A stretch of 64,000 nucleotides of DNA from Winogradskyella eckloniae (GCF_013249045.1 NZ_JABRWP010000007.1:114807-178806), one strand, 5' to 3'. Shown: positions 54,382 through 62,566, numbered from the stretch's first letter. The notes: a model not told the origin generated them from the sequence alone. Numbers and translations: made by a program.

Positions 54382-54384
54382 AAT

Positions 54385-54413
54385 TAAGCCTGAATGTTTT
54401 CAGGCTTTTTTTT
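54385..54413 (+). terminator. rho-independent terminator ending the metal locus
   Basis: AAGCCTGAA-tgt-TTTCAGGCTT hairpin followed by seven T. It closes the plus-strand unit before the minus-strand cassette array. Confidence 0.88.
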
Positions 54414-54415
54414 AG

Positions 54416-54555
54416 CTTGTAGTAACCTTTAAGTTGTGCCTTTATAGATGTCTATAAGGACCTATTTAGCGTATAAAATCGAATAGCATCCGCTACCCAA
54501 ACATTTGTAATTTGGCTAGAATTAGCCATTGGTTTTATAGGATGATGCGGTTTTA
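54416..54555 (-). repeat. attC-like element 1 (degenerate, array end)
   Basis: Right half GGCTAGAATTAGCCATTGGT-TTTATA matches the core of element 5 (GGCTAGAACTAGCAATGTAT-TATA). The left half is diverged. It follows the stop codon of the DUF6090 gene and marks the distal end of the array. I find no matched outer arm here. Confidence 0.45.
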
Positions 54556-55332
54556 TTATTTTTTTTCTTTCAGTTCAGATTCAATTAAATTCATTATCTC
54601 GTTTGAGTAATCTAACATTTTAACATACAAGTTTAATCTGTTATTTTCAACACCCATTTTCATTAAAAGTGGGTGTAAAATATTTGGGTTTTGATATAAT
54701 TCTATTAATTTTTTATTCTGAAGTTCAGTATCTTTTTTAAAGACCTTGCTTAAACCAAAAGACTGCTTAATTCTATTGTTTAAAAATAATCCTCCAATTG
54801 ATTTAAATTCATTATGTATACTATTTATTAAATCCATGGACAATGTTTCATCCTCAAATCCTTGATTTATCTCAGCAGAAAATAAAGCTAATTTTGATTT
54901 AAGCGTTTCGCTTTTCAATATTTTTATATCGCCACTGCCAATTAATGCTTGATAGCTTCCTATAACAGGTTCGGCTCTAAAATAATTAAAAGCGCCAAAG
55001 TAGATAAATGTACCAATAGAATCTCTTTTGTATTGTAAATCTTTTTTTTCTAAGCATTCTATAAGAGATTTACAATTATCAATCACAAAGGACTGTTTAT
55101 CGACGATGTCTGCATATATTTTATTGTTCTCTATAAAATCTTTTTGTAGCGTTTTAAGTATTAATAATTCGTTCTTTTCTTCTTGTTGTTTTTCATTCCA
55201 ATTGTTAATGCTTAATGCAATTAATATACCTATTACAACGAGTACAATTTCTCCGATGGCATAAATGAGATATTTATTAAATTTATTTTCGGAGAGTAGT
55301 TGTTGTCTTATACGTCTAAAGAATTTTATCAT
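54556..55332 (-). CDS. DUF6090-family membrane protein (cassette J)
   Basis: A 258-residue protein. ATG at 55332 gives MIKFFRRIRQQLLSENKFNKYLIYAIGEIV, followed by one membrane helix (about 21-41: GEIVLVVIGILIALSINNWNE). That is the N-terminal signature of DUF6090. A cytoplasmic or periplasmic helical domain follows. The frame from 55362 would add ten residues out of the repeat. Function unknown. It is the last cassette before the flanking plus-strand genes. Confidence 0.8.
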   Translation of the reverse strand: MIKFFRRIRQQLLSENKFNKYLIYAIGEIVLVVIGILIALSINNWNEKQQEEKNELLILKTLQKDFIENNKIYADIVDKQSFVIDNCKSLIECLEKKDLQYKRDSIGTFIYFGAFNYFRAEPVIGSYQALIGSGDIKILKSETLKSKLALFSAEINQGFEDETLSMDLINSIHNEFKSIGGLFLNNRIKQSFGLSKVFKKDTELQNKKLIELYQNPNILHPLLMKMGVENNRLNLYVKMLDYSNEIMNLIESELKEKK

Positions 55333-55344
55333 TGGTTGGTGGTT

Positions 55345-55478
55345 TCTGGTAACGATGTACAACGTGAATGGTTGTGCAACTAAGTTAGCAAACTTTTATT
55401 AACCCTTGAATATTACATAGTTGTTTTTCAATGTAAGCAAAAACAAACAATTACTTATAGCTATTGTTGCGCAAGTAT
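55345..55478 (-). repeat. attC-like element 2
   Basis: Contains GTTGTGCAACTAAGTTAGCA-AACTTTTATTAACCC, the type-1 core shared with elements 3, 4 and 9. It lies between the stop of the 173-residue membrane protein and the start of the DUF6090 gene. Its outer arms are less clear than in elements 6-9. Confidence 0.6.
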
Positions 55479-55480
55479 TT

Positions 55481-56002
55481 TTAAATTTTCTTTAGAATCC
55501 AATTCGATATTTTTTGAATTCGAAATATTATAATTAATGTTAAAATCGTTTTTATAATATATTTAGCAAATGCAAAATTTGGTAATTCTATTTCTTCGTT
55601 ACCATTTAATTTTGAAATAAATTTAATACAGTAATCAATCAAATCAGGAATCTGATAAATTAATTTTGCTAACCAAATAACGCCAACTGTCAATAAAATC
55701 AGTTTTGTCAGCGATTCGACGTTTAGTTCCATTTTTATTTCTTTTTCAGATTTAATTAGTTTTTTAGCAATCCATTCTGCTTTTATAAACAGAAATAGGG
55801 AAACAACAATGTTGGCTATTGTCATAAATGTTCCTGTGAAATAGAATTTGTCGATTGGTTCGTTAAAAACAGTTTCAAAATGAGTCATCATAGTAGCTCC
55901 ATAAATTGTAAAGAAATAGGAGCCAAAATGGTCAAAAATTTTAGTGAATAAAAAAATTCCGGCTATTCTAATAGTAAGAGCGGATAAAACTCGGTTTGTC
56001 AT
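55481..56002 (-). CDS. hypothetical four-helix membrane protein (cassette I)
   Basis: A 173-residue protein with four hydrophobic segments (about 5-30, 55-75, 95-115 and 145-165) and short charged loops. It may resemble small Bacteroidota DUF2975-type membrane proteins, but I cannot assign a family with confidence. Flanked by attC-like elements 2 and 3 and encoded on the array strand. Confidence 0.65.
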   Translation of the reverse strand: MTNRVLSALTIRIAGIFLFTKIFDHFGSYFFTIYGATMMTHFETVFNEPIDKFYFTGTFMTIANIVVSLFLFIKAEWIAKKLIKSEKEIKMELNVESLTKLILLTVGVIWLAKLIYQIPDLIDYCIKFISKLNGNEEIELPNFAFAKYIIKTILTLIIIFRIQKISNWILKKI

Positions 56003-56019
56003 GAATTTTCTATTTTGGG

Positions 56020-56150
56020 CTTTTGTTACAAATCGGTTTTAGTTAGATGTAAATGCGTGGCTATGCAACTAAATTAGCAAACTTTTATTAACCAGAGAAA
56101 ATTACGAAGCGAATTTATAGGTAGTGCTGGCAACGGGCTTTTATGGTGTC
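56020..56150 (-). repeat. attC-like element 3
   Basis: Core GCGTGGCTATGCAACTAAAT-TAGCAAACTTTTATTAACC near 56055-56093, and the distal GTGCTGGCAACGGG near 56123-56136. The TGGCAAC here pairs with GTTGCCA at 58252-58258, the right border of the same multi-gene interval. Confidence 0.6.
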
Positions 56151-56156
56151 TGATCT

Positions 56157-56585
56157 TTAATAAGTCAATTTAATTTCATAAGTTGTTAGGCCATATCCTG
56201 AACTTCCTAAATTTTGATTGATTACTGTCCAATCTTCATTCTCAACTGGTGATAAGATTGAAAAGGGGTTAATCAAATCTTGCGATTCATAAAATTTAAT
56301 TTCACTAAATGAATTTTTTGGGGCTGGATTAACGCCAATTATGCCATCTTCAAAAATTTTGAAAGATGTGTTTTTTTCTATAACATCAGTTGTATCTATT
56401 TCTAATCCTAATTCTTCAGATTTCTGATAAATTATAATAATATCTTTATTTGTTTCATTATTTATAAAATACTCTGCAGCACCAGCTGGTTCAATAATTA
56501 TATTATCATCGCTATTTTTACTACAGCTACTTGTTAGAATAAGAATAAATAATATGTATCTTTTTATTAAATTGAATAATTTCAT
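56157..56585 (-). CDS. hypothetical lipoprotein
   Basis: A 142-residue protein with a lipoprotein signal (FILILTSSCSKNS, lipobox C near residue 21). The mature part is acidic and beta-rich with no recognised motif. It lies at the 3' end of a four-gene interval (56157-58242) bounded by elements 3 and 4. The 126-bp gap before the next gene upstream holds no clean repeat core. Confidence 0.65.
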   Translation of the reverse strand: MKLFNLIKRYILFILILTSSCSKNSDDNIIIEPAGAAEYFINNETNKDIIIIYQKSEELGLEIDTTDVIEKNTSFKIFEDGIIGVNPAPKNSFSEIKFYESQDLINPFSILSPVENEDWTVINQNLGSSGYGLTTYEIKLTY

Positions 56586-56711
56586 AATTTTTTTTAAGGC
56601 CTAGGTCGTTCTGTTTTTGCGGACTTGTTTGTTTTGCTAATATTCATGGTTATATGCTGGTTGTAGTCTATAATAAATCAACAGATTTTAACACTTTGAA
56701 AAGTTATTAGT

Positions 56712-57305
56712 TTACATCGTTTTTTTACCCTTAATAACCCAAGTTTTCAAACTTTTGTCTGTGCTTTCACATGGTTGTAGCGATAAAGCTCTAGACATAT
56801 ATGGTCCGGCATCGTCACTTTCGCTTCCGGCCGCAAGACAAAGATTACTGTCTTCTTTTGGTCTGAATTCTCCACTTTCTTTATTATATATAAATTTTTG
56901 TTTTGAAGATTGAGGGTCACTTTTTACAAGGCTTATTGTCATTCCTATTTTTGGTCCTCCAAGCATTGCAGCACAGAAACCAGGATATGTGGCAGAGCAA
57001 ATCTGTTGTGTTTTATCATCATAGTAAAATAGAACATCGTCGCCATTGGGTTTGCAAGAATGCACATGTAAGGTGTCATTAAAGCCTCTATTCTTTGTGT
57101 CTATACAATAGCCTAACTGGTCGCGCTCATCTAAATTATCCGCGAGATAGATTATAGGTTCTGGCGATTTAATATTAGGTACATTTGAAGTAGGATTTTC
57201 TTGGGTTTCAGTCTTTGGGGTTTCAGTTGCAATTTGTTTTTCCTTTTTAATTGAGTTGCAGCTCATACATAGGGAAAACAATAAAATTGGTATTAGATTT
57301 TTCAT
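56712..57305 (-). CDS. lipoprotein with ricin-type beta-trefoil-like domain
   Basis: A 197-residue protein. The lipoprotein signal (LFSLCMSCNSIKK) has the lipobox Cys at 16. A Thr/Pro-rich linker leads to a domain with LGYCIDTKNRGFNDTLHVHSC, then a YDDKTQQICS strand, and later SNLCLAAGSESD and MSRALSLQPC. These repeats of CxD...H/C...QxW-like strands fit a ricin-type carbohydrate-binding trefoil. Ligand unknown. Part of the four-gene interval between elements 3 and 4. Confidence 0.7.
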   Translation of the reverse strand: MKNLIPILLFSLCMSCNSIKKEKQIATETPKTETQENPTSNVPNIKSPEPIIYLADNLDERDQLGYCIDTKNRGFNDTLHVHSCKPNGDDVLFYYDDKTQQICSATYPGFCAAMLGGPKIGMTISLVKSDPQSSKQKFIYNKESGEFRPKEDSNLCLAAGSESDDAGPYMSRALSLQPCESTDKSLKTWVIKGKKTM

Positions 57306-57369
57306 TGGTATTTGTTTTAAAGTTATACAAGAGTATGCTTGTTTTTATTCAGTTCAATTATTCTCTAAA

Positions 57370-57669
57370 TTAATTTAAAAATAGACTTGCTAAAATTGGC
57401 AAAATTCCAAAAATGACAAGTCCAACTATTGAAGTCCAACATTGATAATTTTTCTTTTCTTTTTTTATGGAACTAAAAATTATAAAAATCAGACTCAATA
57501 AAAGTAAAACTGTTCCTAAAATTCCGAAATGAAATATAACTTCTGCTGTGTTGCCTCCTGCATTAAAGATACTGGTGTAGCTGATTGTTAGATAAAAGGA
57601 AATAACATTTATTATTACAATCCAAATCATAAAATGAAATGCCCATTTTTTAAAATTTATGCTATTCAT
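57370..57669 (-). CDS. small three-helix membrane protein
   Basis: A 99-residue protein with hydrophobic segments at about 8-28, 40-62 and 75-97, separated by short loops (SYTSIFNAGGNTAE; SSIKKEKKNYQC). No family recognised. It starts 6 bp after the lipoprotein gene upstream, so the two are co-transcribed. Confidence 0.65.
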   Translation of the reverse strand: MNSINFKKWAFHFMIWIVIINVISFYLTISYTSIFNAGGNTAEVIFHFGILGTVLLLLSLIFIIFSSIKKEKKNYQCWTSIVGLVIFGILPILASLFLN

Positions 57670-57675
57670 TTTAAG

Positions 57676-58242
57676 TTAGTTTTTCAGTTCGTTTTTATAC
57701 AATTCTGCTATTTTATTTCTTTCGTTTTCGTTTTTTAAAATATTTTGAAGCCACATTTGTGGTTGGTCTGTTGCATTTCCATATTCTCTATCCTTATATT
57801 CTTTAAATTCCGAAAAGTCAAGCCAATTCTTGTTGTGAATATGCTGAAGGGAATAAACAGCCATTTCTCCATTAGTTGCTCCAAAAAATGGGCAAGTATG
57901 TACTTTGGTTATAGTTGTGTCAGAAAGTTTGGTGATAAGAAAATTGGTCAATTCCGTTTTGTCATTTTTCGCAAACTTTTCCCATTCTTTTTCACTAAAA
58001 ACCATAGTTGGAATTTTTCTCTTTTTTTCTGTGACATATTGTGTTCCACCTAAACAGCCTCCTTTTTCAAAGACCATAAAATTCCACTGTTCAGCAATTG
58101 AATCTGTTTGTTGAATTTCAGGCTGAAAAAAATCTTTACTCAATTCAGCAGTTTCAATGCTCAATTCAGGTTTTGATTCCGATTGAGTTTTACACGAAAT
58201 CAAAGTTAAAATCAAAAGCAATATGTTAAATGCATGTTTCAT
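57676..58242 (-). CDS. hypothetical lipoprotein (cassette H, first gene)
   Basis: A 188-residue protein with a lipoprotein signal (LLILTLISCKTQ, lipobox Cys at 17). Visible strings are FEKGGCLGGTQYV and KVHTCPFFGATNGEMAVYSLQHIHNKNW, but no family is recognised. Two Cys may pair. Its start lies 7 bp from element 4, whose GTTGCCA arm is complementary to TGGCAAC after the 56157 gene. Confidence 0.65.
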   Translation of the reverse strand: MKHAFNILLLILTLISCKTQSESKPELSIETAELSKDFFQPEIQQTDSIAEQWNFMVFEKGGCLGGTQYVTEKKRKIPTMVFSEKEWEKFAKNDKTELTNFLITKLSDTTITKVHTCPFFGATNGEMAVYSLQHIHNKNWLDFSEFKEYKDREYGNATDQPQMWLQNILKNENERNKIAELYKNELKN

Positions 58243-58248
58243 TTTCAG

Positions 58249-58385
58249 CTTGTTGCCATAGTGTTTGTTTACGATGAGTTGCGTGGTTAAGCAACTAAGT
58301 TAGTAAACTTTTGTTAACTCGATAAAATTGCGACGGAGTTCTTGCAAATTGGCCATTGATTATAGGCGACTTAAGTTTGTATTTC
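58249..58385 (-). repeat. attC-like element 4
   Basis: Contains GTTGCGTGGTTAAGCAACTA-AGTTAGTAAACTTTTGTTAAC, the type-1 core; the GTTGC/GCAAC arms form a small hairpin inside it. TTGGCCATTGATTATAGGCG at the other side resembles the GGCT..AACTAGCAAT end of the other elements. Confidence 0.65.
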
Positions 58386-58392
58386 ACTAAAT

Positions 58393-58878
58393 TTATTTTA
58401 GCGGTATTTTAATGGCTTTAACTTCAAAATTTAATTCTCCATTTCTATCGATACAAGATCCACAAAATTCTATATTTATTTTATTGTTCACTATTTCTCC
58501 GAAAGCAATAGATTTGATATTTGCTCTTTTTGCATATCCTGGGAAATATAATGTTGATTCTTGACTAATTTTTTCGCTTAATTTAAGATGCTCTAAATCT
58601 TTAAAATTTGGGTTCAGCCTTAGATTGCCAATTGTAATGAGGTGTTGAGTATCAAAATCATATTTGGTGTAATTTAATTCCAAATTGAGAACAAGTATTG
58701 GATTCTCTTCTGTTTGAATGATATTGGTTTCATTAATTAAACTTGGAATCAAAGAGGAAGGTACCGAGAAAATTAACTCAATGATAAAGTTGTCATCTTT
58801 TAATGAAATATAATTATTTGATGTTCCTTCTAATAGTGGAAGTTTATATGCTTTGTTTTTATATGTAAATTTTAGCAT
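58393..58878 (-). CDS. hypothetical protein (cassette G)
   Basis: A 161-residue soluble protein without signal peptide. It is beta-rich and opens MLKFTYKNKAYKLPLLEGTSNNYISL. A CGSCIDRNGELNF string near the end has two Cys. I recognise no family. Bounded by element 4 downstream and, upstream, by about 500 bp that hold a gene remnant and element 5. Confidence 0.6.
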   Translation of the reverse strand: MLKFTYKNKAYKLPLLEGTSNNYISLKDDNFIIELIFSVPSSLIPSLINETNIIQTEENPILVLNLELNYTKYDFDTQHLITIGNLRLNPNFKDLEHLKLSEKISQESTLYFPGYAKRANIKSIAFGEIVNNKINIEFCGSCIDRNGELNFEVKAIKIPLK

Positions 58879-59025
58879 TTTGTTTTAATTACTGTCTTTG
58901 GGTAATATACGAAAAGTAAGTAATTTTCTAGCAAGATACTTTCTGCTAAGCACAATGTTGGGTAGGAGCCAAACGGTTTGTTTTACTGCTGTTTTGCCTG
59001 TTTTTATGTGTGTTTTATTGGGTTT

Positions 59026-59190
59026 TTATTTTTCAGTTGTTTTAAATTCAATCACATATGGTTTTAACGGAATACTTTTTTTTGTCCTAAAATTGTTTCC
59101 GATTAATATTTGATATTTTTTATTCGGTTCTAATTCTACTGGTATTGTCCAAGACATATTATCTTTTACCCAACGTGTTTGTTTAGTTAG
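59026..59190 (-). pseudogene. C-terminal remnant of a bacterial Ig-like (Big_5-type) protein
   Basis: The 501-bp gap between genes contains an open stretch with no start codon. It reads LLTKQTRWVKDNMSWTIPVE, then LEPNKKYQILIGNNF, IPLKPYVIEFKTTEK and stop. The LEPNxxYxxxI...PLxPYxxxF(K/T)T layout is that of the end of Big_5/SbsA-type Ig-like domains. An in-frame stop lies just upstream, so this is a truncated cassette gene. The rest of the gap (58879-59025) holds only degenerate repeat sequence such as CTAGCAAGATACTTTCTGCT. Confidence 0.55.
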
Positions 59191-59255
59191 TAATACATTT
59201 ATTTATATGAAGACAGAAGAGAATTATAACCTGTTTTGGAATTACAGATCTAGTA

Positions 59256-59376
59256 CGTGTTTTTTTTGTGTATAAAAGCACCTAGGTTAGCAAATTAAAA
59301 CCAAATAGAAAATTCGATAGGATTTTTGCGAGTAGGCTAGAACTAGCAATGTATTATATGCGGTGTTGTAAAACGT
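59256..59376 (-). repeat. attC-like element 5
   Basis: Type-2 core: GGTTAGCAAATTAAAACCAA, ATAGAAAATTCGATAGGATT, then GAGTAGGCTAGAACTAGCAA. Outer arm GTTGTAAAAC at 59365-59374 is 9/10 complementary to GTTTTACGAC at 60241-60250, on the other side of the DUF4259-like gene. Confidence 0.75.
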
Positions 59377-59379
59377 TTT

Positions 59380-60216
59380 TTATTTTAATTGCCACCATTT
59401 TTTTCGTTTTATCAACTTGTCAATTGAAAATGATTTAGTTATTCCGTTTGTCTTTTCATATTTCAATTGTTGATTTACTGGCTCAATAATATGTTGCCAA
59501 CCTCCTGAAAAACTTGCTCTTATTTCAGTTCCATTCGGTGTGTAATTTCTCTCGATTGGAATTTTTCCAATATTTTCAAACAATTCGGCAAAGTCTTTTT
59601 TGTACATTTTTGGTAAATACCAAGTTACTTTTGACTCTTCTTTCCAATTCCCAAAACTTACAACTAAAACATTACATTTTTTAAAATCAGAAACTGTTGG
59701 CTTACTTGTCTGATTTATTCTTGTTGTAACAATTAGATTGTAACCAAAACCTGTATCAAAGTCAGATGCTAAAACGATTCCGCCACCATAATTTCCATTT
59801 TCCAATTTGAATGTTAAGCAACTTCCTTTATCAAATATTGGTTTTTTCTTGGAAATTCTCTTTCTAGCTTTTGGTTTTGCCTTCTCAGATTCTAATTTTA
59901 TCAAAAATTTATCAAGAACAACTTTTCTTTTCTTTATGTCAGATTCGCTTGCATCAAGTTCTTTCCAAACTTTTAAATCAGATTCACTTTCGATTATTAC
60001 CCGAACTTTTTCCAAAATGTCATTTGGCAAGCTTTTAGTTTCCCAAAGAGCTAAAGCCAATGTAAACCAAAAGTCATTTGTTCCGTTTGGATTGTCGGAA
60101 ATCAATTTGTTTTTGATTTCAGTTGGTTCTTTTCCGTCATTATACAAATGAAAAAAGTCAGCATAAATATCTGCTGAAGTATCATTACTTTTTATGGCTG
60201 TTCCCCAAGTTCCCAT
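59380..60216 (-). CDS. DUF4259-like plus Imm26-like protein (cassette F)
   Basis: A 278-residue protein. Residues 1-95 (MGTWGTAIKSNDTSADIYADF, later FWFTLALALWETKSLPNDI and SDLKVWKELDASE) match DUF4259. A lysine-rich linker (AKPKARKRISKKKP) leads to a beta-rich domain (FDKGSCLTFKLENGNYGGGI, YNLIVTTRINQTSKPTVSDF) like immunity protein Imm26. Such proteins usually neutralise a secreted toxin, but no toxin gene is adjacent. Both assignments are from memory. Confidence 0.7.
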   Translation of the reverse strand: MGTWGTAIKSNDTSADIYADFFHLYNDGKEPTEIKNKLISDNPNGTNDFWFTLALALWETKSLPNDILEKVRVIIESESDLKVWKELDASESDIKKRKVVLDKFLIKLESEKAKPKARKRISKKKPIFDKGSCLTFKLENGNYGGGIVLASDFDTGFGYNLIVTTRINQTSKPTVSDFKKCNVLVVSFGNWKEESKVTWYLPKMYKKDFAELFENIGKIPIERNYTPNGTEIRASFSGGWQHIIEPVNQQLKYEKTNGITKSFSIDKLIKRKKWWQLK

Positions 60217-60240
60217 TTTAGTTCGTGGTTTTGTTCAAAT

Positions 60241-60378
60241 GTTTTACGACGTGCTTGTATAAGATTAGATATGTGTTTTAGCGATTAACTTTGCAAGAAC
60301 ACATCAAACTGAAAATTTGCAAGGATTTTTATAAGTAGGCTCGCACCAGTAATTAATTATATTCGTTGTTGTAAAACG
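60241..60378 (-). repeat. attC-like element 6
   Basis: Runs from arm GTTTTACGAC (60241-60250, pairs back to element 5) to arm GTTGTAAAAC (60368-60377, pairs with 61273-61282 across the next gene). The core has GCAAGGATTTTTATAAGTAG then GCTCGCACCAGTAATTAATT. The middle is more diverged than in elements 7 and 8. Confidence 0.75.
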
Positions 60379-60382
60379 TTTT

Positions 60383-61270
60383 TTATTCTTCGTCAATTTC
60401 AGACATTCTTTCATTTATAAACTCAAAAAATCCAATTTCTCCAGAGATTTCCCAAACTTCGTGGTCCCAATCAACTGTTGAGTTTCCATTGTTTTTGTAA
60501 AAGCATTGTGCATTTCCAGCTCCATCAGGGAAGAATTCAAGTAAATCGTCAAATGAATAACCTTCTGGTTTAACATTTTGCTCTTTGCAAATTGGATTCA
60601 TCATTTCTGCCATAACTTTAATATCCTCGTTTGCCATTACAAAGTTAGCATCATAGATTTCTCCAAATCCATTATGGATTTTATAAAAAGTTTTTAAGTC
60701 ATTAGGAATGTCCCAATTAAATGCTTTTAGATTTTTATTTGGTTCTGCATTTACAATAGGTTCTCCTCCAGTATATATTCGGTAGTAATCTCTATCATCA
60801 TAAAGCTTCATATTAAGTAAATAATGTAAATGCCAAGTGTTTTCTTTTTTCTCTGCAAAAATGAATTGACACCTCTCTTTTAATGAAGAAATCAGATTTG
60901 GAATTTTCTTTGAAATTGGTTTAAAGTTTTCGGTTATGAATTCCGTATTTGTTTTGCTGTCTAAATCCGACCAAGGACAGTCTTTTGGTAATTCTCCAAG
61001 CTTGTAAAAATTTGAGCTATTTCTTGATTCAAATACAAGTTTAATTCCGTCAAAACCATATCTATTTATGATTTCATTTTCTAAATTAGTCGTACGTATG
61101 AATTCTAGATTGAAGTCTTTTTCAGAATCTCTTTTCAATTCGTTTCTGAATTCCTCTTTTAATTCAGAAGTCAGGTTTTCATAATCGTTCTTTTTATTAT
61201 TCTGACTATTGGCTCCGAAAAAAGATAGTATTCCCATTATTAAAATTATATGTTTCAATGTTTCACTCAA
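60383..61270 (-). CDS. SMI1/KNR4-like (SUKH) protein with N-terminal extension (cassette E)
   Basis: A 295-residue protein. The N-terminus (LKHIILIMGILSFFGANSQ) looks like a signal peptide, which is unusual for this family; the start codon is TTG. The C-terminal half (from about 180: FNWDIPNDLKTFYKIHNGFGEIYDANFV, then DLLEFFPDGAGNAQCFYKNN and DHEVWEISGEI) has the SMI1/KNR4 layout. SUKH proteins are typical immunity proteins against nuclease toxins. No toxin gene is near. Confidence 0.7.
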   Translation of the reverse strand: MSETLKHIILIMGILSFFGANSQNNKKNDYENLTSELKEEFRNELKRDSEKDFNLEFIRTTNLENEIINRYGFDGIKLVFESRNSSNFYKLGELPKDCPWSDLDSKTNTEFITENFKPISKKIPNLISSLKERCQFIFAEKKENTWHLHYLLNMKLYDDRDYYRIYTGGEPIVNAEPNKNLKAFNWDIPNDLKTFYKIHNGFGEIYDANFVMANEDIKVMAEMMNPICKEQNVKPEGYSFDDLLEFFPDGAGNAQCFYKNNGNSTVDWDHEVWEISGEIGFFEFINERMSEIDEE

Positions 61271-61272
61271 AT

Positions 61273-61410
61273 GTTTTACAACATGTTTGTATATGGTTTG
61301 TTGCGTGGTTAATCAACTAAGTTAGCAAATAAAAACCGAATAGAAAATCTGATAGGATTTTCGTAAGTAGGCTATAACTAGCAATGAATTATACACGCTA
61401 TTAGCACAGG
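61273..61410 (-). repeat. attC-like element 7
   Basis: Starts with GTTTTACAAC (61273-61282), a perfect 10-bp complement of GTTGTAAAAC at 60368-60377. The core is GTTGCGTGGTTAATCAACTA, AGTTAGCAAATAAAAACCGA, ATAGAAAATCTGATAGGATT, then GTAAGTAGGCTATAACTAGC and AATGAATTATACACG. It ends with TTAGCACA (61401-61408), which pairs with element 8. Confidence 0.85.
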
Positions 61411-61413
61411 TTT

Positions 61414-61863
61414 TTATCCATCAATTGTCATATATTCAGGTTTCATTCCAATAAAGTCTATCGAAACAGAATGTCTCATTGGATTTGAATAATATGTTAT
61501 CGACCATTCAGTTTTCTCATTTTTGATTTTTCCGATTGATATTCCTTCAAATTCAAATTCCACGTCAAAATTTTCGATTCCAGAGTTGATTACGTTTTCT
61601 TTCAATTTTTTTCTTAAAAACGGAAGAATTATATGTTCTTTAATTACAGAGTATTCATTATCTAACTTTTTGAAAAAATCTTTTTGCTCAATCGTTGGTC
61701 CGTTTTCGTCCGCACTAAGATTTATTCCGATTTCCTCTCCTTGGAATTTAGTTTGTCCGTCGTAAAAATTTTTAGAGGAATCTTTGAAGGTTGTATATCC
61801 TAATTCTCCAAATACGTCATCTACAAACTTTGGTTTTTTCTTAAAAATGTCAAATATTCCCAT
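61414..61863 (-). CDS. hypothetical protein, DUF6985-like (cassette D)
   Basis: A 149-residue soluble protein without signal. It opens MGIFDIFKKKPKFVDDVFGELGYTTFKD; FDDVFGEL-type openings followed by a beta-rich half and a helical half recall DUF6985, but this is a weak recall. Bounded on both sides by the two most similar repeat elements (7 and 8). Confidence 0.65.
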   Translation of the reverse strand: MGIFDIFKKKPKFVDDVFGELGYTTFKDSSKNFYDGQTKFQGEEIGINLSADENGPTIEQKDFFKKLDNEYSVIKEHIILPFLRKKLKENVINSGIENFDVEFEFEGISIGKIKNEKTEWSITYYSNPMRHSVSIDFIGMKPEYMTIDG

Positions 61864-61878
61864 AGTTAATTTTTAATT

Positions 61879-62014
61879 TGTGCTAACGGTTTTGTGTATT
61901 ATTAATGGCGTGTTATAGCAACTAAGTTAGCAAATAAAAACCGAATAGAAAATCTGCGAGGATTTTTGTAAGTAGGCTTTAACTAGCAATGAATTTAAAC
62001 GGTGTTGGCATTAG
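61879..62014 (-). repeat. attC-like element 8
   Basis: Starts with TGTGCTAA (61879-61886), the exact complement of TTAGCACA in element 7. The core is nearly identical to element 7: GCAACTAAGTTAGCAAATAA, AAACCGAATAGAAAATCTGC, GAGGATTTTTGTAAGTAGGC, AACTAGCAATGAATTT. It ends with GTTGGCATTA (62004-62013), which pairs with element 9. Confidence 0.85.
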
Positions 62015-62019
62015 TACTT

Positions 62020-62559
62020 TTATTTCCATTCCCAATTCAATTCATTTACGTATTCTAAATTTATATCAGAAAATAATTTTTTAAATTTCTCTTGGTCAGA
62101 TACGGCTCGTTTAGGAATGATTAAGGATAATTCAGATTTGAGTCTTAAAAAGTAATAGTCTTTTAATTCAATCAGCTTGTCAAATTCCGAATCTTGTATT
62201 TTTGTTTGAGTTCCAAAATCAGAGGCCTCTATAAAATCAGCGTCTTTGTCAAAGTTTAGAGTAGCCTTTTTTCCAATTCTATTTTTATAATTTTCTTTTA
62301 TATGCTTTTCAAAGTGCTTTTTGTATTTCCATTTAGAGTATAATGGATAAAACAAAAACCATAAAACTGCAAATCCAAAGAACGCTATAGCAAGTTCAGT
62401 TTTTTTAATAAACAAAATAAATGCCCCAAGAATGATGTAAATTATAGGAACAACAATTCTTGACTTATTTCTATTCTTTTTATGCAATTCAGATTTAGAA
62501 GATACATAAAGCTGATATTCTAAAAAATCCGAGAAGTTTAATGTGTATTCTAATTTCAT
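62020..62559 (-). CDS. YcxB-like membrane protein (cassette C)
   Basis: A 179-residue protein. An N-terminal soluble strand region (MKLEYTLNFSDFLEYQLYVSS) leads to two adjacent membrane helices (about 33-49 and 53-72). A C-terminal YcxB-like domain follows (NFDKDADFIEASDFGTQTKI, DYYFLRLKSELSLIIPKRAVSD). Such proteins have unknown roles and often occur as orphans. The gene is framed by a perfect 10-bp inverted repeat. Confidence 0.78.
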   Translation of the reverse strand: MKLEYTLNFSDFLEYQLYVSSKSELHKKNRNKSRIVVPIIYIILGAFILFIKKTELAIAFFGFAVLWFLFYPLYSKWKYKKHFEKHIKENYKNRIGKKATLNFDKDADFIEASDFGTQTKIQDSEFDKLIELKDYYFLRLKSELSLIIPKRAVSDQEKFKKLFSDINLEYVNELNWEWK

Positions 62560-62566
62560 TTCGTAT

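Noticed and set aside
54382..54555. A tRNA gene as anchor of the array edge
   Set aside because: No cloverleaf, T-loop GTTCRA box or CCA end could be found in the gap.
58898..59113. A 71-codon plus-strand ORF in the large cassette-array gap
   Set aside because: It has no recognisable features and runs antisense to the Ig-like remnant, which has a clear coding pattern on the minus strand.
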